DNA from: Trifolium pratense
Lineage: Eukaryota; Streptophyta; Magnoliopsida; Fabales; Fabaceae
DNA length: 64,000 nt
NCBI RefSeq assembly: GCF_020283565.1
Contig: NC_060064.1
Coordinates: forward strand, 28,974,337-29,038,336
Direction of reading: 5' to 3'
In this document: positions 38,061-49,800 of the stretch, in pieces
How the letters are laid out: every line of letters starts with the position of its first letter
Position numbering within the stretch: the first letter of the stretch is position 1
Translations under genes and position numbers: made by a program
Notes under the pieces: model-generated
The model's input: only the letters and a program-made list of their open reading frames with translations
What the model was told of the DNA's origin: nothing
Databases searched by the model: none

Positions 38061-38513
38061 CACTATTTCAGCTCATTTAATTAACAAAATTAATTTTTAG
38101 CTCAAATTTGGCTCATCTAGTTCATCAACCAAGTTCAACAAATCAATCGCCGAATCGAGTCTCGAACTATTTTCGAGTTGACTCAGTTCATTGTCAGTCC
38201 TATTTCTTATTATTAGCACATTTTGTGTCATGATTATTGACATTTATTTTATAGATAATTGACATTGATATATTATGTATAACGATTATGTATAACAAGA
38301 AACTTAAAAATCATCTTATTTTTATTTGTTCTTGTTGCACATTTGTAGTATAGTCTCAAAATCTTACAACAAATTTAAAACCTTACATCATATTTTTCAT
38401 TAAAAATATAAATTTATGACAATTTGAGATTCTAAGCATTAAATTATTGTTTTTAATTTATCTTAAAAAACTTTTCCCCGTTCATGGCACACTAGCATGT
38501 ATTTTAACTTTTC

Positions 38514-38514
<1 letters not shown>

Positions 38515-38577
<63 letters not shown>
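38515..38577. repeat. TA microsatellite
   Basis: Uninterrupted AT repeat of about 31 units. Confidence 0.95.
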
Positions 38578-38581
<4 letters not shown>

Positions 38582-39337
38582 AAGTTCCAACCATTGACAT
38601 TGGCAAGGCTGTACATTTGAGATCTCAGCTTTGTTGCGCATATCTTCTTTTAAATGACTGTCAATCATGGTAATTTTCTAAATTGTGTTAATTAGTTTGT
38701 CTATTATGATGTTGCAACTTTTAATTGTAACCCACACTTATCCTTTTTATGAAAATTTCCAGGCTTGAATCTTATGAAAATTCCCAAGATACATATGTGA
38801 AGCTGCATGGTTCTATTGATGATATTATTTTTTGTTGCATTTCAAGGTTAATTATATAAATACTATTTTTGATGCATTTCAAGGTTAATTGTATAAATAC
38901 AATTGTATTCATTTTGCCTTATCGTAGCATATCTTATGTTCTTGCCTTTCTTTTATGCCATTGACACTTCACTTTATCTTTAATTTTGATGATTTTAATG
39001 AGTATATTGGTAGAGATTTTATGGATCTGAGAAATTAGGGTTGCAACTATGAAAGATAATTTTTTGATGTATTTTTAGTTTTTGATAAAAAAAGAAAAGA
39101 AAAAATAAAGCGTCTGCTTTAGCTGACGCTATATAATTCATAAACTAACATAACATCCATCAAGAGCAGACGTTATATTGGTGTTAATTATAAATATATA
39201 TAACACTAATATATATAGCGTCACCCCCAAGATACTAGCATCTGGTGGACGCAACTACCTAGCTTCGGCCATTTAAGTGTATGCTTTAGCTGACGCTATA
39301 TAATTCATAAACTTACATAGCATCCATCAAGAGCAGA

Positions 39338-39340
<3 letters not shown>

Positions 39341-39395
<55 letters not shown>
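39341..39395. repeat. TA microsatellite, left of the nested element
   Basis: About 27 TA units; its continuation to the right of the nested element is 40161-40191. Confidence 0.9.
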
Positions 39396-39396
<1 letters not shown>

Positions 39397-39398
<2 letters not shown>

Positions 39399-40156
39399 GG
39401 TTGCTAATTTACAACCAACTAAAAATATGTTGGTGTAAATTAGCAATGCAGACCTTTTCTAATATGATAAAAAAATCCTTGATATTTATTTATTGAACAC
39501 TAGGAAATTTGGGGTTATTTAGGTAAAATTTATTAAATGATGTGCACCAATTTGCTAATTTACAATCCAAATTCATCTTTTATTCAAGTTAAAAAAAAAC
39601 ATGAATATTCAAGTTGATCGATTAATTTATTTTTTCATGCTCCAGATTTTTTCACTATATGCTCCAGATTTTTTTTAATTCACGTAAAGTGACTAGATTT
39701 TCAATATATATGATCCAGATTTTTACTATAACATGAATTCCATTTTTTCACTATGCATGCTCCAGCTCCGTAAAAAAAATGCTCCATTTTTTTTAATTCA
39801 CCAAATGCTGCTTCGATGCTTTTTTTATACTATAATTAAACAAGTTTGACTATTATAAAAAAAAGTTTGACTATCGGTAAAAAAACAAAAATATTTTGTT
39901 TGTCTTTTTTTATGTCTAAAGGAATTGTATTTAGATTGTTTGATTTCCTAGGTTGTTTACTTTAGGTTGCTTATATTTATAATTGTTTGGGTGTAAATTA
40001 GTAAATGGGTGTACAACATTTAATAAAAGTTACCTAACTAACCCTTAATTTTCTAGTGTAAAATAACTAAATGTCAAGGGTTTTTTGTCCAAAGTAAAAA
40101 GGTGCGGATTGCTAATTTACACCAACATATTTTTAATAATTAGTTGTAAATTAGCA

Positions 40157-40161
<5 letters not shown>
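39397..40161. mobile_element. TIR element nested in the CACTA element's TA repeat
   Basis: A 765-bp element with inverted ends of ~57 bp, AGGGTTGCTAATTTACAACC on the left and its complement on the right, continuing with AAAATATGTTGGTGTAAATT. TA runs lie on both sides (39341-39395 and 40161-40191). No coding capacity. Confidence 0.8.
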
Positions 40162-40193
<32 letters not shown>

Positions 40194-40506
40194 CATCACC
40201 CCCAAGAATAGCGTCTCATGTTGGTCAACGCTCATAGCAGTTTTTTTTTTCCTTTGGTCTTAACACACAGCAGTTTTGTTGTAGTGATATATGAAGAAAC
40301 AATTGATAATATTTTTCATTATTATTTCATTTCACTCGCATCATCTTAAAGTACAAAACTAACAAGGTACGTAAAATTAGAAAAGCTAAAAGAAAATTTA
40401 TTTAATTGGTGATCACAATAACCAAATAAAAACTCATGTAGTATTCACGTAGTGCATTGTGTATTCTTTTGAGTTTGACAATCATATAACCTTAGGAGCT
40501 TTATAA

Positions 40507-40795
40507 TTATGCTCCTACACAATAACCTTTACGACATCTCATTCTTGTATTACGTGAGTGAACCTGGGAGATAGAAATTGGACAATCACGATCACGAACA
40601 CATGGAATGGGACCTAAAATGTAAAAAGAGAAAAATCAATGTTACTAAAATGGGTTAAAATATTGTGTAAGAAATAATGATGAAAATTTTAAAAGGAGAT
40701 ACAACTAGTTTACCAGAACGCTGACTTTCTATAGAAACAATAAATAGAGAAAAAATGATTATCATAACATTAACAAACTTAAAAATTTTATCCAT
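40507..40795 (-). CDS. NCR peptide gene 4 (two exons)
   Basis: Predicted 62-residue NCR peptide, about 29 kb from the other three. Exon 1 is complement 40714-40795 and exon 2 complement 40507-40613, with a 100-bp GT-AG intron. The signal peptide begins MDKIFKFVNVMIIIFSLFIV and runs one codon longer before the junction (ESQRS). The mature part begins GPIPCVRDRDC and ends CRKGYCVGA with C-x5-C-x15-C-x4-C; net charge is about +5. The 3' flank (40290-40500) matches that of gene 3 (10940-11140). The TATA-like box and upstream block are present but the downstream SINE seen at the other genes is not recognisable here. Predicted to be secreted in infected nodule cells, from family knowledge. Confidence 0.87.
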
Positions 40796-40845
40796 ATTTT
40801 TCACCTTTTGTATGTATTACATAGAATTTTAGTTTACCACCTTTT

Positions 40846-40855
40846 GATTTATAAA
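40846..40855 (-). promoter_or_regulatory. TATA-like box of NCR gene 4
   Basis: Minus strand TTTATAAATC, 51-60 bp upstream of the ATG at 40795; shorter than in the other genes. Confidence 0.5.
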
Positions 40856-40947
40856 GCCATTACTCTCGTTACATTAATTAAATAGTTTTTAGTACTTACA
40901 AAGTTTAAAAAGACTTTCAATTTTTTATTTATTTTTATAATTATTAG

Positions 40948-41009
40948 ATATCTTTTAAGTACAACAATGTGTTAATTTGCCCCTTTAAAATCTTTAGTAA
41001 AGAGGTTAT
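40948..41009 (-). promoter_or_regulatory. Conserved NCR upstream block, gene 4
   Basis: The most diverged version: plus strand TTTTAAGTACAACAATGTG, TTTGCCCCTTTA and TTTAGTAAAGAGGTTATG. It lies 150-215 bp upstream of the ATG. Confidence 0.5.
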
Positions 41010-41504
41010 GTAAAAATTTACAAATTAAAATAATTCATAATTTTTTAACAAATTTTCATTAGTTTATAACCTTTCATGTACATGATTTTTAACTAAAATT
41101 AACATATTAAGATAAACCGAAACTCTTGATTGTCTTGAGGAGTAGGAATGTGGGTTGGTGAAGAGTTAGGAATTATGGTTAATTAGTGGATCCGCAAGCG
41201 TCACAAGTTGAATCATTTTTATGGTTTCTAGCAAGAAGTGTAGCTTAAGGTTAAGGCCATCTACCCTATAGAGTTTAAGAGAGAAATATAATTCATTCCA
41301 AGGGAGCAGAATTTTCCCCTTGTCAAAATACCTTTCTCCCATGGCAAGAGCAATAAAATGTTAAAAATAAAAGACACAAACAAAAAAGCAGAAAATTTTT
41401 CCTAATTTTTTTTTTTACCTTTTTTCTACAATTAGTCCCCAGCAACGGTACTAGAAACTTGAAACGCTCGCATGTAGACGAGTATATCGTCATAATAAAA
41501 AGAG
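41010..41504. other. Gene-free stretch
   Basis: Spacer between NCR gene 4 and the gag-only retrotransposon. No gene or repeat structure recognised. Confidence 0.35.
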
Positions 41505-41562
41505 TATCATGTTGAGATTTGCCTTGAAATTGAACAGAAAATTGATGCAGGAACAGAGTACC

Positions 41563-41664
41563 ACGCGGGGCGTGGGTTGGATCACGCGGGGCGTAATTGC
41601 AGGAATGTGTTGGAGCTGTCTCTGGTGCCGGTCACGCGCGGCGTGGTGTCCTTCACGCGCGGCG
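41563..41664 (+). promoter_or_regulatory. Four CGCG-box motifs and TATA box in LTR U3
   Basis: ACGCGGGGCGT at 41563 and 41584, ACGCGCGGCGT at 41634 and 41654: two pairs, each about 20-21 bp apart, 12-120 bp upstream of a TATA-like CTTATATACC near 41677. Repeated in the 3' LTR from about 44157. The ACGCGG/ACGCGC core fits the CGCG box bound by calmodulin-binding CAMTA factors (known motif; binding here is inference). Confidence 0.5.
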
Positions 41665-42227
41665 TGACCGCAGGTACTTATATACCCTGTTTTCTGCTGC
41701 TTCAGCCGCCAGCATGAAAGAGAGTGAAAAAGGTGGTTTTTTCTAGGGTTCCTCAACATCATTAAGGCTAGATAATTAGAGTGTGTTTCTTTTGGGTATT
41801 ATCTAGGGATTAGAACTCATCTCTTTCATCTCGTAAACATTATCTTTGAAATCTCTTGGTCACAGGAAGAGATTTGGGAAAAGGGTAGATTTAGGGAAAC
41901 ACTAAATCTTGTAACTCTTTGGTTTGTATCTCTTTGTAATCAAGAAGGAAGTTTGATAGTGGAACGGAGAGCTGCTCTCTCCCCCAGACTAGGTCATTAT
42001 TGGACCGAACTGGGTAAACAATATTCGTGTTATTTATCGCTTTTGATAGTTTAGCTTTTGTTGATTTATTGCTTATTCTCATTCATTGTTGATTTGGTTG
42101 CTTCAATCCATTTGTCCCACACACTATAGATAGTTGGTTCTACTATTGGTTATTGGTGTGGTTTTCGGCTAGAATTCACAACAATTGGCGCCCGTCGTGG
42201 GGCAAAGGGTTAATTGGATTAAGCACC

Positions 42228-43074
42228 ATGGGTTCAAAATGGGAGATTGAGAAGTTCACCGGGAGTAACGACTTTGGGTTGTGGAAGGTGAAGGTGAGAG
42301 CAATTTTGACTCAACAAAAGTGTGTTGAAGCGTTGATGGGAATAGCGAATATGCCGAATACTTACTCAAACGCGGAGAAGACCGAGATGAATGATAATTA
42401 AGGCTTTGAGTGCCATTATCTTGTGCCTCGCGGATAATGTGTTGAGGGAAGTAGCTAAGGAAAGGACTGTTGAGGCTATGTGGACCAAGCTTGATGCGTT
42501 GTACATGACAAAGTCTTTGGCACATAAGCAGTGTTTGAAAGAAAGATTGTTTTTCTTTCGTATGGTGGAGAACAGGTCTGTGGTGGAGCAACTTGCGGAG
42601 TTCAACAAGATCATTGACGACCTAGCGAACATTGATGTGAACTTGGAAGACGAGGACAAGGCTTTTCATTTGTTGTGTGCTTTACCCAAGTCGCTTGAAA
42701 ATCTCAAGGATGCATTGCTTTATGGCAAAGAAGGCACTATCACCTTGGATGAAGTTCAATCGGCTTTAAGAACCAAGGAGTTGACAAAGTTGAGAGACTT
42801 GAGAGTTGATGATGGTGCGGAAGGCTTTAATGTGGCGAGGGGTAGAAGCGAGAACGAAGGCAAAGGGAAAGGAAAGAATCATGGGTCCAAGTCTAGGACA
42901 AAGGGTGATAGTGGTGGCAAGTTCAAATGCTTCCATTGTCAAGAACCGGGTCATTTCAAGAAGGATTGTCCTAAGAGGAGAGGCAATGGTAGTTCGTCGG
43001 CTCAGGTTGCCATTGATGAGGATGAAAGCTATGAGAGTGCGGGTGCACTTATAGTCTCATGTTGGGAACCATAG
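42228..43074 (+). pseudogene. Copia-type gag with a frameshift
   Basis: ATG at 42228 opens MGSKWEIEKFTGSNDFGLWK, the usual start of a Ty1/copia Gag. The frame ends after MNDN near 42400; the rest of Gag continues in another frame from 42391 (IIKALSAIILCLADN), a one-base shift, and runs to 43074. The second part contains the UBN2-type domain and a zinc knuckle CFHCQEPGHFKKDC, followed by a short acidic tail and a stop where protease would begin. Gag forms the particle that packages the element's RNA. Whether the shift is a mutation or is bypassed cannot be told from sequence. Confidence 0.8.
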
Positions 43075-43086
43075 ATGGTTAGAAAG

Positions 43087-43188
43087 CCTGGAGAGGCGGT
43101 GGGACAATACTCGGCTTCGGCCTGGAGAGGCGGTGAAATAATACTCGGCATCGGCCTGGAGAGGCGGTGGAATAATACTCGGGGTTAC
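43087..43188 (+). repeat. Three-unit 34-bp tandem repeat
   Basis: CCTGGAGAGGCGGTG followed by AATACTCGGC-type sequence repeats at 43087, 43121 and 43155, directly after the gag stop. Confidence 0.9.
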
Positions 43189-44103
43189 GTTTGAAACAAC
43201 AACTTTATTATTGTGAGAATGCGGAGATGCTAGTGTGGTGAAGTTGGGAATTGGTGGAGCTTAAGTCGTGGACTTTTGGATGCTCCGATCACATGTGTTT
43301 TGAAGAAGGAGTACATTGAAACCTCTAGAGCTAGTTGAAGGTGGAGTTTGTTCATCTTGGAGACGGGAAAGCTTGTAAGGTTCAAGGTATGATTGTTTCT
43401 TTGTTACATGATGTGAGGTATATTCTTGAACTTTTGATGCAAAGATAGTTGGTTCTACTATTGGTCATGCTTTTGCTACTAGTGGTAATTCTCATGATAT
43501 GGTTAAGTTGTAGATCTTCGGGTTGGTAGTTGTTAGTGACAATGGATTTAGTAAGTCTAGTAAAATGAAGTTTACTAGGTGGTTGAAACTAAATTGGAAG
43601 TGTTGGAGACTAACAATGACTTGAAGTGCGTTTCAGAGTAGTTGAATTTTTTGTACAAGGTGGAAGACATAGTGGATATACCGGTCTAAGGCTTTGGTGA
43701 AGGAAACTCGATTTGAGGTGGAGGTACACCAAAGTGGTATGGCTATGGGGACCTTGTGTGGAAGCAATGGTGATCAATCTTGGTAACTTGTAGGACTATT
43801 GGAGGTAGTTGGATGCAAGGAGAGGTTGATATTGCGGCTTGTGGAACCACCTAAAATTCCAAGGTTGGTTGGAGGCAAGGAATTCTTCAAGAGTACGAAA
43901 AGCTACAATCCGATGTTTGAAGATGGTATGGTTTAGCTTGTGAGTTGTCCTAAAAATCCAAGGGCAATTAGAAGCAAGCATTTTTCGGGGAGAACGGAGA
44001 GGTAGACTCCGGGGGCCGAAGAGGAATGGTGTAAACAAAGTGGAGCAGCATGGTGGTTGGTGGGAAGTTGGCACCGCCATCAATTTGAAGGCAAGGTGGA
44101 GAT
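43189..44103 (+). pseudogene. Degenerate pol-derived interior
   Basis: Short stretches recall the protease-integrase spacer of copia elements, for example a frame reading HLGDGKACKVQGMI near 43350-43395, but stops in all frames prevent a domain call. The 3' end abuts the LTR. Confidence 0.4.
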
Positions 44104-44782
44104 TGTTGAGATTTGCCTTGAAATTGAACAGAAAATTGATGCAGGAACAGAGTACCACGCGGGGCGTGGGTTGGATCACGCGGGGCGTAATTACAGGAAT
44201 GTGTTGGAGCTGTCTCTGGTGCCGGTCACGCGCGGCGTGGTGTCCTTCACGCGCGGCGTGACCGCAGGTACTTATATACCCTGCTTTCTGCTGCTTCAGC
44301 CGCCAGCATGAAAGAGAGTGAAAAAGGTGGTTTTTTCTAGGGTTCCTCAACATCATTAAGGCTAGATAATTAGAGTGTGTTTCTCTTGGGTATTATCTAG
44401 GGATTAGAACTCATCTCTTTCATCTCGTAAACATTATCTTTGAAATCTCTTGGTCACGGGAAGAGATTTGGGAAAAGGGTAGATTTAGGGAAACACTAAA
44501 TCTTGTAACTCTTTGGTTTGTATCTCTTTGTAATCAAGAAGGAAGTTTGATAGTGGAACGGAGAGCTGCTCTCTCCCCCAGACTAGGTCATTATTGGACC
44601 GAACTGGGTAAACAATATTCGTGTTATTTATCGCTTTTGATAGTTTAGCTTTTGTTGATTTATTGCTTATTCTCATTCATTGTTGATTTGGTTGCTTCAA
44701 TCCATTTGTCCCACACACTATAGATAGTTAGTTCTACTATTGGTTATTGGTGTGGTTTTCGGCTAGAATTCACAACATATCA

Positions 44783-45066
44783 AATCCACAAGGACTAATG
44801 TGAGACAGGGTAGAATTTTACACAAATAAACTATTATAATTATATAATGAAAGTTTAGAGAAATGATTATGAAGATATTTTTTTTTTTTTGGTTTTATGG
44901 TGATCAAACAAGAAAGCAACGAAGAATAATAACATTATAATATAAAACCTCAAAATTAATCTTGAATTGTAAGGGTTGAGTATCCCTTGTACTCCTTATA
45001 ATTCAAATTTTACTTATAAAAAAAAAATATATAAAATCCCAAGGTTATGAATTTCATCGATAGCAC
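44783..45066. other. Gene-free spacer
   Basis: AT-rich sequence between two retroelements; no gene. Confidence 0.4.
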
Positions 45067-45082
45067 AATTTCCAACCCCTTT

Positions 45083-46160
45083 TTTTGTTTTTTTTAAGGC
45101 AAAAGGTGTGCCAATGGTAAACCACCGCAACACCCTATATAGATTAAAAACAAATAAAAGGAAATACAAAAAACTAGGGATATGAACCAAACCTAGTCAA
45201 ACCACATAATCAACCCAAACGGGGCATACAAAACGTCCAAAATAACAAAAGTGGTTTAAAAAACTAAGCTAAAAACGTTCAGTACCTAGCGAACCACATA
45301 GGGCGCGAAACCAGATAGCAAAAAAGTGTTGTGTTAACCTTTACAACTTAAAGTGGCGAATAAATCGACCGTCAACACGAATCAATTTACGTACCGGCAA
45401 CCCCCTACGAAAAATCACAGCAGACATCAAAGACTCTATCGAGCTAAACCGATTGAATTCAATCACGACGGATTGAAACAAAATTTTAGAAAAAACTGGA
45501 AATCCTCTAGCGCGGCGGAAGCAAACCCGGATACTGAGATCTGTAGATCCCAACAGATCTGAGAAATAACCAAATAACATATCCAAATGAACCAAACCAC
45601 GAGAACCGCAAAACCGAAATCACCAGCGACGGTGACAAGGAAACCAAAACGATAAGGGTATGAAACTGTACTCCAATACACCAACAAACCACACGAAGAA
45701 CTCACAGATGAACAACGCCGGAAAGAGAACAACAACCGAGGACGAGCACCGCGACGGTGGAAAAGACCCACACGCCGACGGCCACAAACCCAGCTCCGTA
45801 CAGTGACTGGTGGTGACAAAGAGATCGAAGCGGAGAAGTGATGATCTGAGCTGAGAGAAACGACCATCGCGACGGAACCGACAGTGGTTTAACGACCCAA
45901 AACGGGTTTAGCAAGCACAAACCTAAACAACCTTCATCTTACTGGTGCGGAGAGGAACAACTCGTTGGAATAGAAGGTGGAAAACATGGTGGTTTGGAGT
46001 GGAGAACTCCTCACACCACCAGCCATGGCATCTACATCTTGAGAAGGAGGATGGATTTGGATGATAGGGAGGCAAGCGGCTGGTTTAGGGTTTCTTTTTA
46101 GAGAGAAGGTAGAGAAAAAATTTAGTGAGAGCAAACACCCACTATTATACAACTTTGTTG
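45083..46160 (-). mobile_element. LINE-like non-autonomous retroposon, 1.08 kb, with 16-bp target duplication
   Basis: Flanked by the perfect 16-bp direct repeat AATTTCCAACCCCTTT (45067-45082 and 46161-46176). On the minus strand it begins near 46160 and ends in an A-rich tail (plus-strand poly-T at 45083-45095), the signature of target-primed reverse transcription. It lacks reverse transcriptase. The minus strand has open frames, one of up to 134 residues at 45463-45867 and one at 45934-46194, rich in Ser, Arg and Cys, that I do not recognise as host proteins; they may be the 5' part of a LINE joined to its 3' UTR. Confidence 0.82.
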
Positions 46161-46176
46161 AATTTCCAACCCCTTT

Positions 46177-46548
46177 CAAACATATATTTGTCATGTGAAA
46201 ACATTATTTTTAAAAGCAAGCTAGCTATAGGTGTGCCAATGTTGCGTTGCAACCACATGTTACCCTTAGACGCACGGTAAGTGAAATACGCTGCTCACAA
46301 ACTGTAGAGGATCGAGATATTGGTTTCTCCGGTTAGAAGCTCGCCTGTACCTTGGGATAAATATAAAAAAATCTACAATTTGTGATATACTTGCTAGTAA
46401 TCACAATCAACAATGATACATGGTATGATATTGGTTGGGGACCTAGGAGTGTGCTCCTTTTTAAGGTCTCAGGTTCAATTCTCTCTGGTACCAATTTGGG
46501 TGGGCTAATTTAGCTTCTTCAGAAAAACAATGATACTAATGGGCCAGC
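46177..46548. other. Spacer with possible SINE
   Basis: 46421-46520 has CTCAGGTTCAATTCTCTCTG (B-box-like) after GGTTGGGGACCTAGGAG, suggesting a tRNA-derived SINE. No gene. Confidence 0.4.
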
Positions 46549-46747
46549 TGTAACACATATCCGATGAAATCAAAATCATTAAAGGATATGATAATTGTAT
46601 AGAATTATGTCTTTTATTGTTAGTTACAATTAGCTTAAGTTTAGGCATAACAATAGCCTTTTCAATTACTGTGATGTATATCTCCTGTGATATATATACA
46701 CCATATACTTGTACATGTTTCAACAATGCAATATAATATATCATTCA
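46549..46747 (+). mobile_element. Putative short 5' LTR of the copia element
   Basis: Starts TGTAACACATATCC, contains TGATATATATACACC as a TATA-like region and ends TCATTCA shortly before the primer-binding-like TGGTATACAGAGC at 46754-46766, which is one base longer than the usual methionine-initiator complement. The partner 3' LTR is outside the window, so the limits are tentative. Confidence 0.35.
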
Positions 46748-46818
46748 TTTATATGGTATACAGAGCAAATAGCTTAAAAGCATCGATCCATATTTTTTTC
46801 TTTTTCTTTTTCTTCATC

Positions 46819-49800
46819 ATGCCTTCATCCACAACTTCTGAAATTCCCATAACCTCAAACAAAGATTATGTTATTGCACTCAACACACATTCATCACTGA
46901 AATTGACTAACAGCAACTTTCCTGCCTGGAGTGTTCAATTCAATGCACTCCTTGTGGGTTATGACCTCATAGGCTATGTTGATGGCACTAATACAAGTCC
47001 AGCCACAACTGATGCAACTTATACACGCTGGAAAAGACAGGATCAATTGATCCTTCATGCCATTATTTCTTCTGTTGATGCCAGCATCATTACCATGTTA
47101 GGTAATGTGAAAAATTCCAAACAAGCTTGGGATACTCTCACCAAGATGTTTGCGAGCAAAACTCGCTCAAGAATCATGCATCTAAAAGAGAGGCTTTCTA
47201 GATCCACAAAAGGATCAAAATCCATTGCTGAATACCTTCATGGTATCAAGGCATTATCTGATGAGCTGGCCATCATAAGTTCTCCGGTAGATGATGTTGA
47301 TCTAGTCATCCACACTTTGAATGGACTTGGAACTGAGTACCGTGAGGTCACTGCTGCACTCAGAACTAGAGAAAATCCTATTGGATTTGATGTTCTTCAT
47401 GATCTCCTCTCAGACTTTGAAAACTATTTGAAGAGAGATGAAACTGTGCAAGAAACCCCTCTTCTTGCTACTGCAAATACTGCTTACAAAGGGAAGCAGT
47501 CTTACAATAGAACTGGAAATCAGGCCTACAACCAATCAGGAAGCCCATCAAGGCGCATAGTGTGCCAATACTGTGAAAAACCAGGACACTCAGCCAAAGT
47601 GTGCTACAAGCTGCGTGGATATCCTCCAAGAAGGAACCAGACTCCCACTGCTCATCACACTAGAGCCATGCCACCAGGTGTCTCAGATTGGATTCTAGAC
47701 TCAGGAGCAACCCATCACATCACTAATGATCTGGATCAATTGCATCTCGCTCAACCATACACAGGTTCGGATCAACTAGTGGTTGGTGATGGTTCAGGAC
47801 ATACCATCTCTAATATTGGTAAAACTATTCTGCACACTCCCTCTAAATCACTTCATCTATCAAATGTTTTACATGTGCCAAAAATTACACAAAAATTGTT
47901 GTCTGTTTCATCTCTATGTCACACTAACTCTATCTCCATTGAATTTTTTTCTGATCATTTCATGATAAAGGATTTGAAGACAAGGCAACCTCTTCTAAGA
48001 GGGCAGCATAGCAGCGGACTCTACCACATGCCCAATCCATCATTCCCACCAAAGTCATATGTCACAACTACATCCATTCCTCCACCATGGCATCACATAT
48101 TGGGGCATCCTTCTGACCGCATTCTAAGACATCTACTTCCATCTTGCAAAATAAAGAGCCAACAAGAACCTTGCATATCCTGCAATAGTGTTAAGAGTCA
48201 TAAACTACCCTTCTCTGTCTCTAGTATTAACACAGAAAAACCATTAGAACTTATATATACTGATGTATGGGGTCCAGCCCACATTAGATCTATAGATGGT
48301 TTCTCTTATTATGTAATTTTCGTTGATCATTTTACCAAATATGTATGGCTCTATTCAATAAGAAATAAATTAGATGTCTCTATTTTGTTTCCTACATTTA
48401 AAAATCTTGTTGAAAATTATTTCAAAGAAAAAATTGTCACATTGTACTCTGACAATGGAGGAGAATTTATCAAACTAAAATCATTTTTACACACTCATGG
48501 CATATCTCACCTCACCACACCACCATATACACCTGAACTGAATGCCCCAGCTGAAAGACGCCACCGACATATAGTTGAAACTGGAAAAGCATTACTACAT
48601 ATGTCAAAATTGCCACCCGAATATTGGTCATTTGCATTTAGAACTGCAGTGTACCTAATTAATAGGTTACCAACACCTGTTCTTAACATGCAGTCACCAT
48701 ACCAAACTCTTCATAAGAAAACTCCAACTCCCACACATCTCCATTCATTTGGTTGTCTCTGTTTTCCATGGTTGCGACCTTATGCTTCCAACAAACTTCA
48801 ACCAAGGTCTCAACCATGCATATTTCTCGGATATGAAGAATCCCAATACAGCTACATATGTCTTGATCCTAAAACTCACAAAATATACACTTCTATGCAT
48901 GTCAAATTTTTTGATCACATATTCCCTTACATTCAACTCACCAAACCCACACCATCACCATCCTTAACTACAACTGACACACCTCAACCTCTTCATACCA
49001 ACATTCCAATCCATAACAATGACCCGCTCACGTCATCTGCTATGTCCCTTGAAGATCAGGAACTCATGCCTTCAAATGCTATGTCAGGTAATGATGTCTC
49101 TACACCTTCTATTGATTCTATTACTACTATCACAACTGATAACTCTGCAGTTCCACCACCCTCTCATGAGCCAAACCAAATTATCACAAGGTCCAAGAAT
49201 AACATATTCAAACCAAAGAGGATGTACACTGTATCCAAACATCCCCTACCAGAAAACTTGGAACCTTCCAATATTCGTGAGGCCATGAAACATGCTCATT
49301 GGCGCAAGGCAATTGCAGATGAATTTGAAGCATTAATCAGAAATGGCACATTCTCTCTCGTGCCTCCAAGGGCTGGACAAAATATTGTTGGATGCAAATG
49401 GTTATTTCGTATCAAGCGAAATAGTGATGGCTCCATTGCTCGTTATAAGGCACATCTTGTTGCAAAGGGATTCACACAATGTCCTGGTATTGATTTCAAG
49501 GAGACATTTGCCCCAGTTGTTCGGCCACAAACAATCAAAATTATTCTCACGCTTGCAATCTCAAATCAGTGGCCAATGCATCAACTTGATGTAAACAATG
49601 CTTTTTTACAAGGAGCACTCACTGAAGAGGTTTTCATGGATCAACCACCGGGTATGAAAGATGTGGAACATCCCACCTATGTTTGCAAACTTCACAAAGC
49701 AATCTATGGTCTTCGGCAAGCTCCACGTGCTTGGCATGATTCTCTCAAGGCATTCATTCTATCTTACGGATTCCAAACAAGCAAAAGTGATCCATCTCTT

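Larger units (their letters stand above)
37671..39100. other. Gene-free stretch with TA microsatellites
   Basis: TA runs at 38010-38059 and 38515-38577. 38250-38450 contains pieces also found in the 6.2 kb unit (TTTTATAGATAATTGACATT; AAAAATATAAATTTATGACA, matching 3345-3405), in the same order but with the middle missing. No gene. Confidence 0.5.
39105..40286. mobile_element. Partial CACTA (En/Spm) element, non-autonomous
   Basis: The right end, read on the minus strand, begins CACTACAACAAAACTGCTGT, the typical CACTA terminus. Subterminal TGACGCTAT and AGCGTC words repeat in both orientations, and a ~66-bp segment (GCTTTAGCTGACGCTATATA) occurs at 39115 and 39283. No matching left terminus is found. 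It has been split at a TA repeat by the element at 39397-40161. Confidence 0.7.
41510..44777 (+). mobile_element. Non-autonomous LTR retrotransposon, gag only
   Basis: LTRs of 674 bp at 41510-42183 and 44104-44777, both starting TGTTGAGATTTGCC and ending TTCACAACA, with the duplication TATCA at 41505-41509 and 44778-44782. I count about five differences between the LTRs (below 1 percent), so insertion is recent. The primer-binding region after the 5' LTR is TTGGCGCCCGTCGTGGGG. The 1.9 kb interior has a copia-type gag and then degenerate sequence without a usable protease, integrase or reverse transcriptase. Confidence 0.92.

Noticed and set aside
45463..45867. 134-residue frame as a host protein
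   Set aside because: It lies inside a retroposon with a target duplication and has no recognisable domain.
46687..46818. First 44 residues of the long copia frame
   Set aside because: They lie over the LTR end and primer region and lack Gag similarity; the ATG at 46819 fits better.
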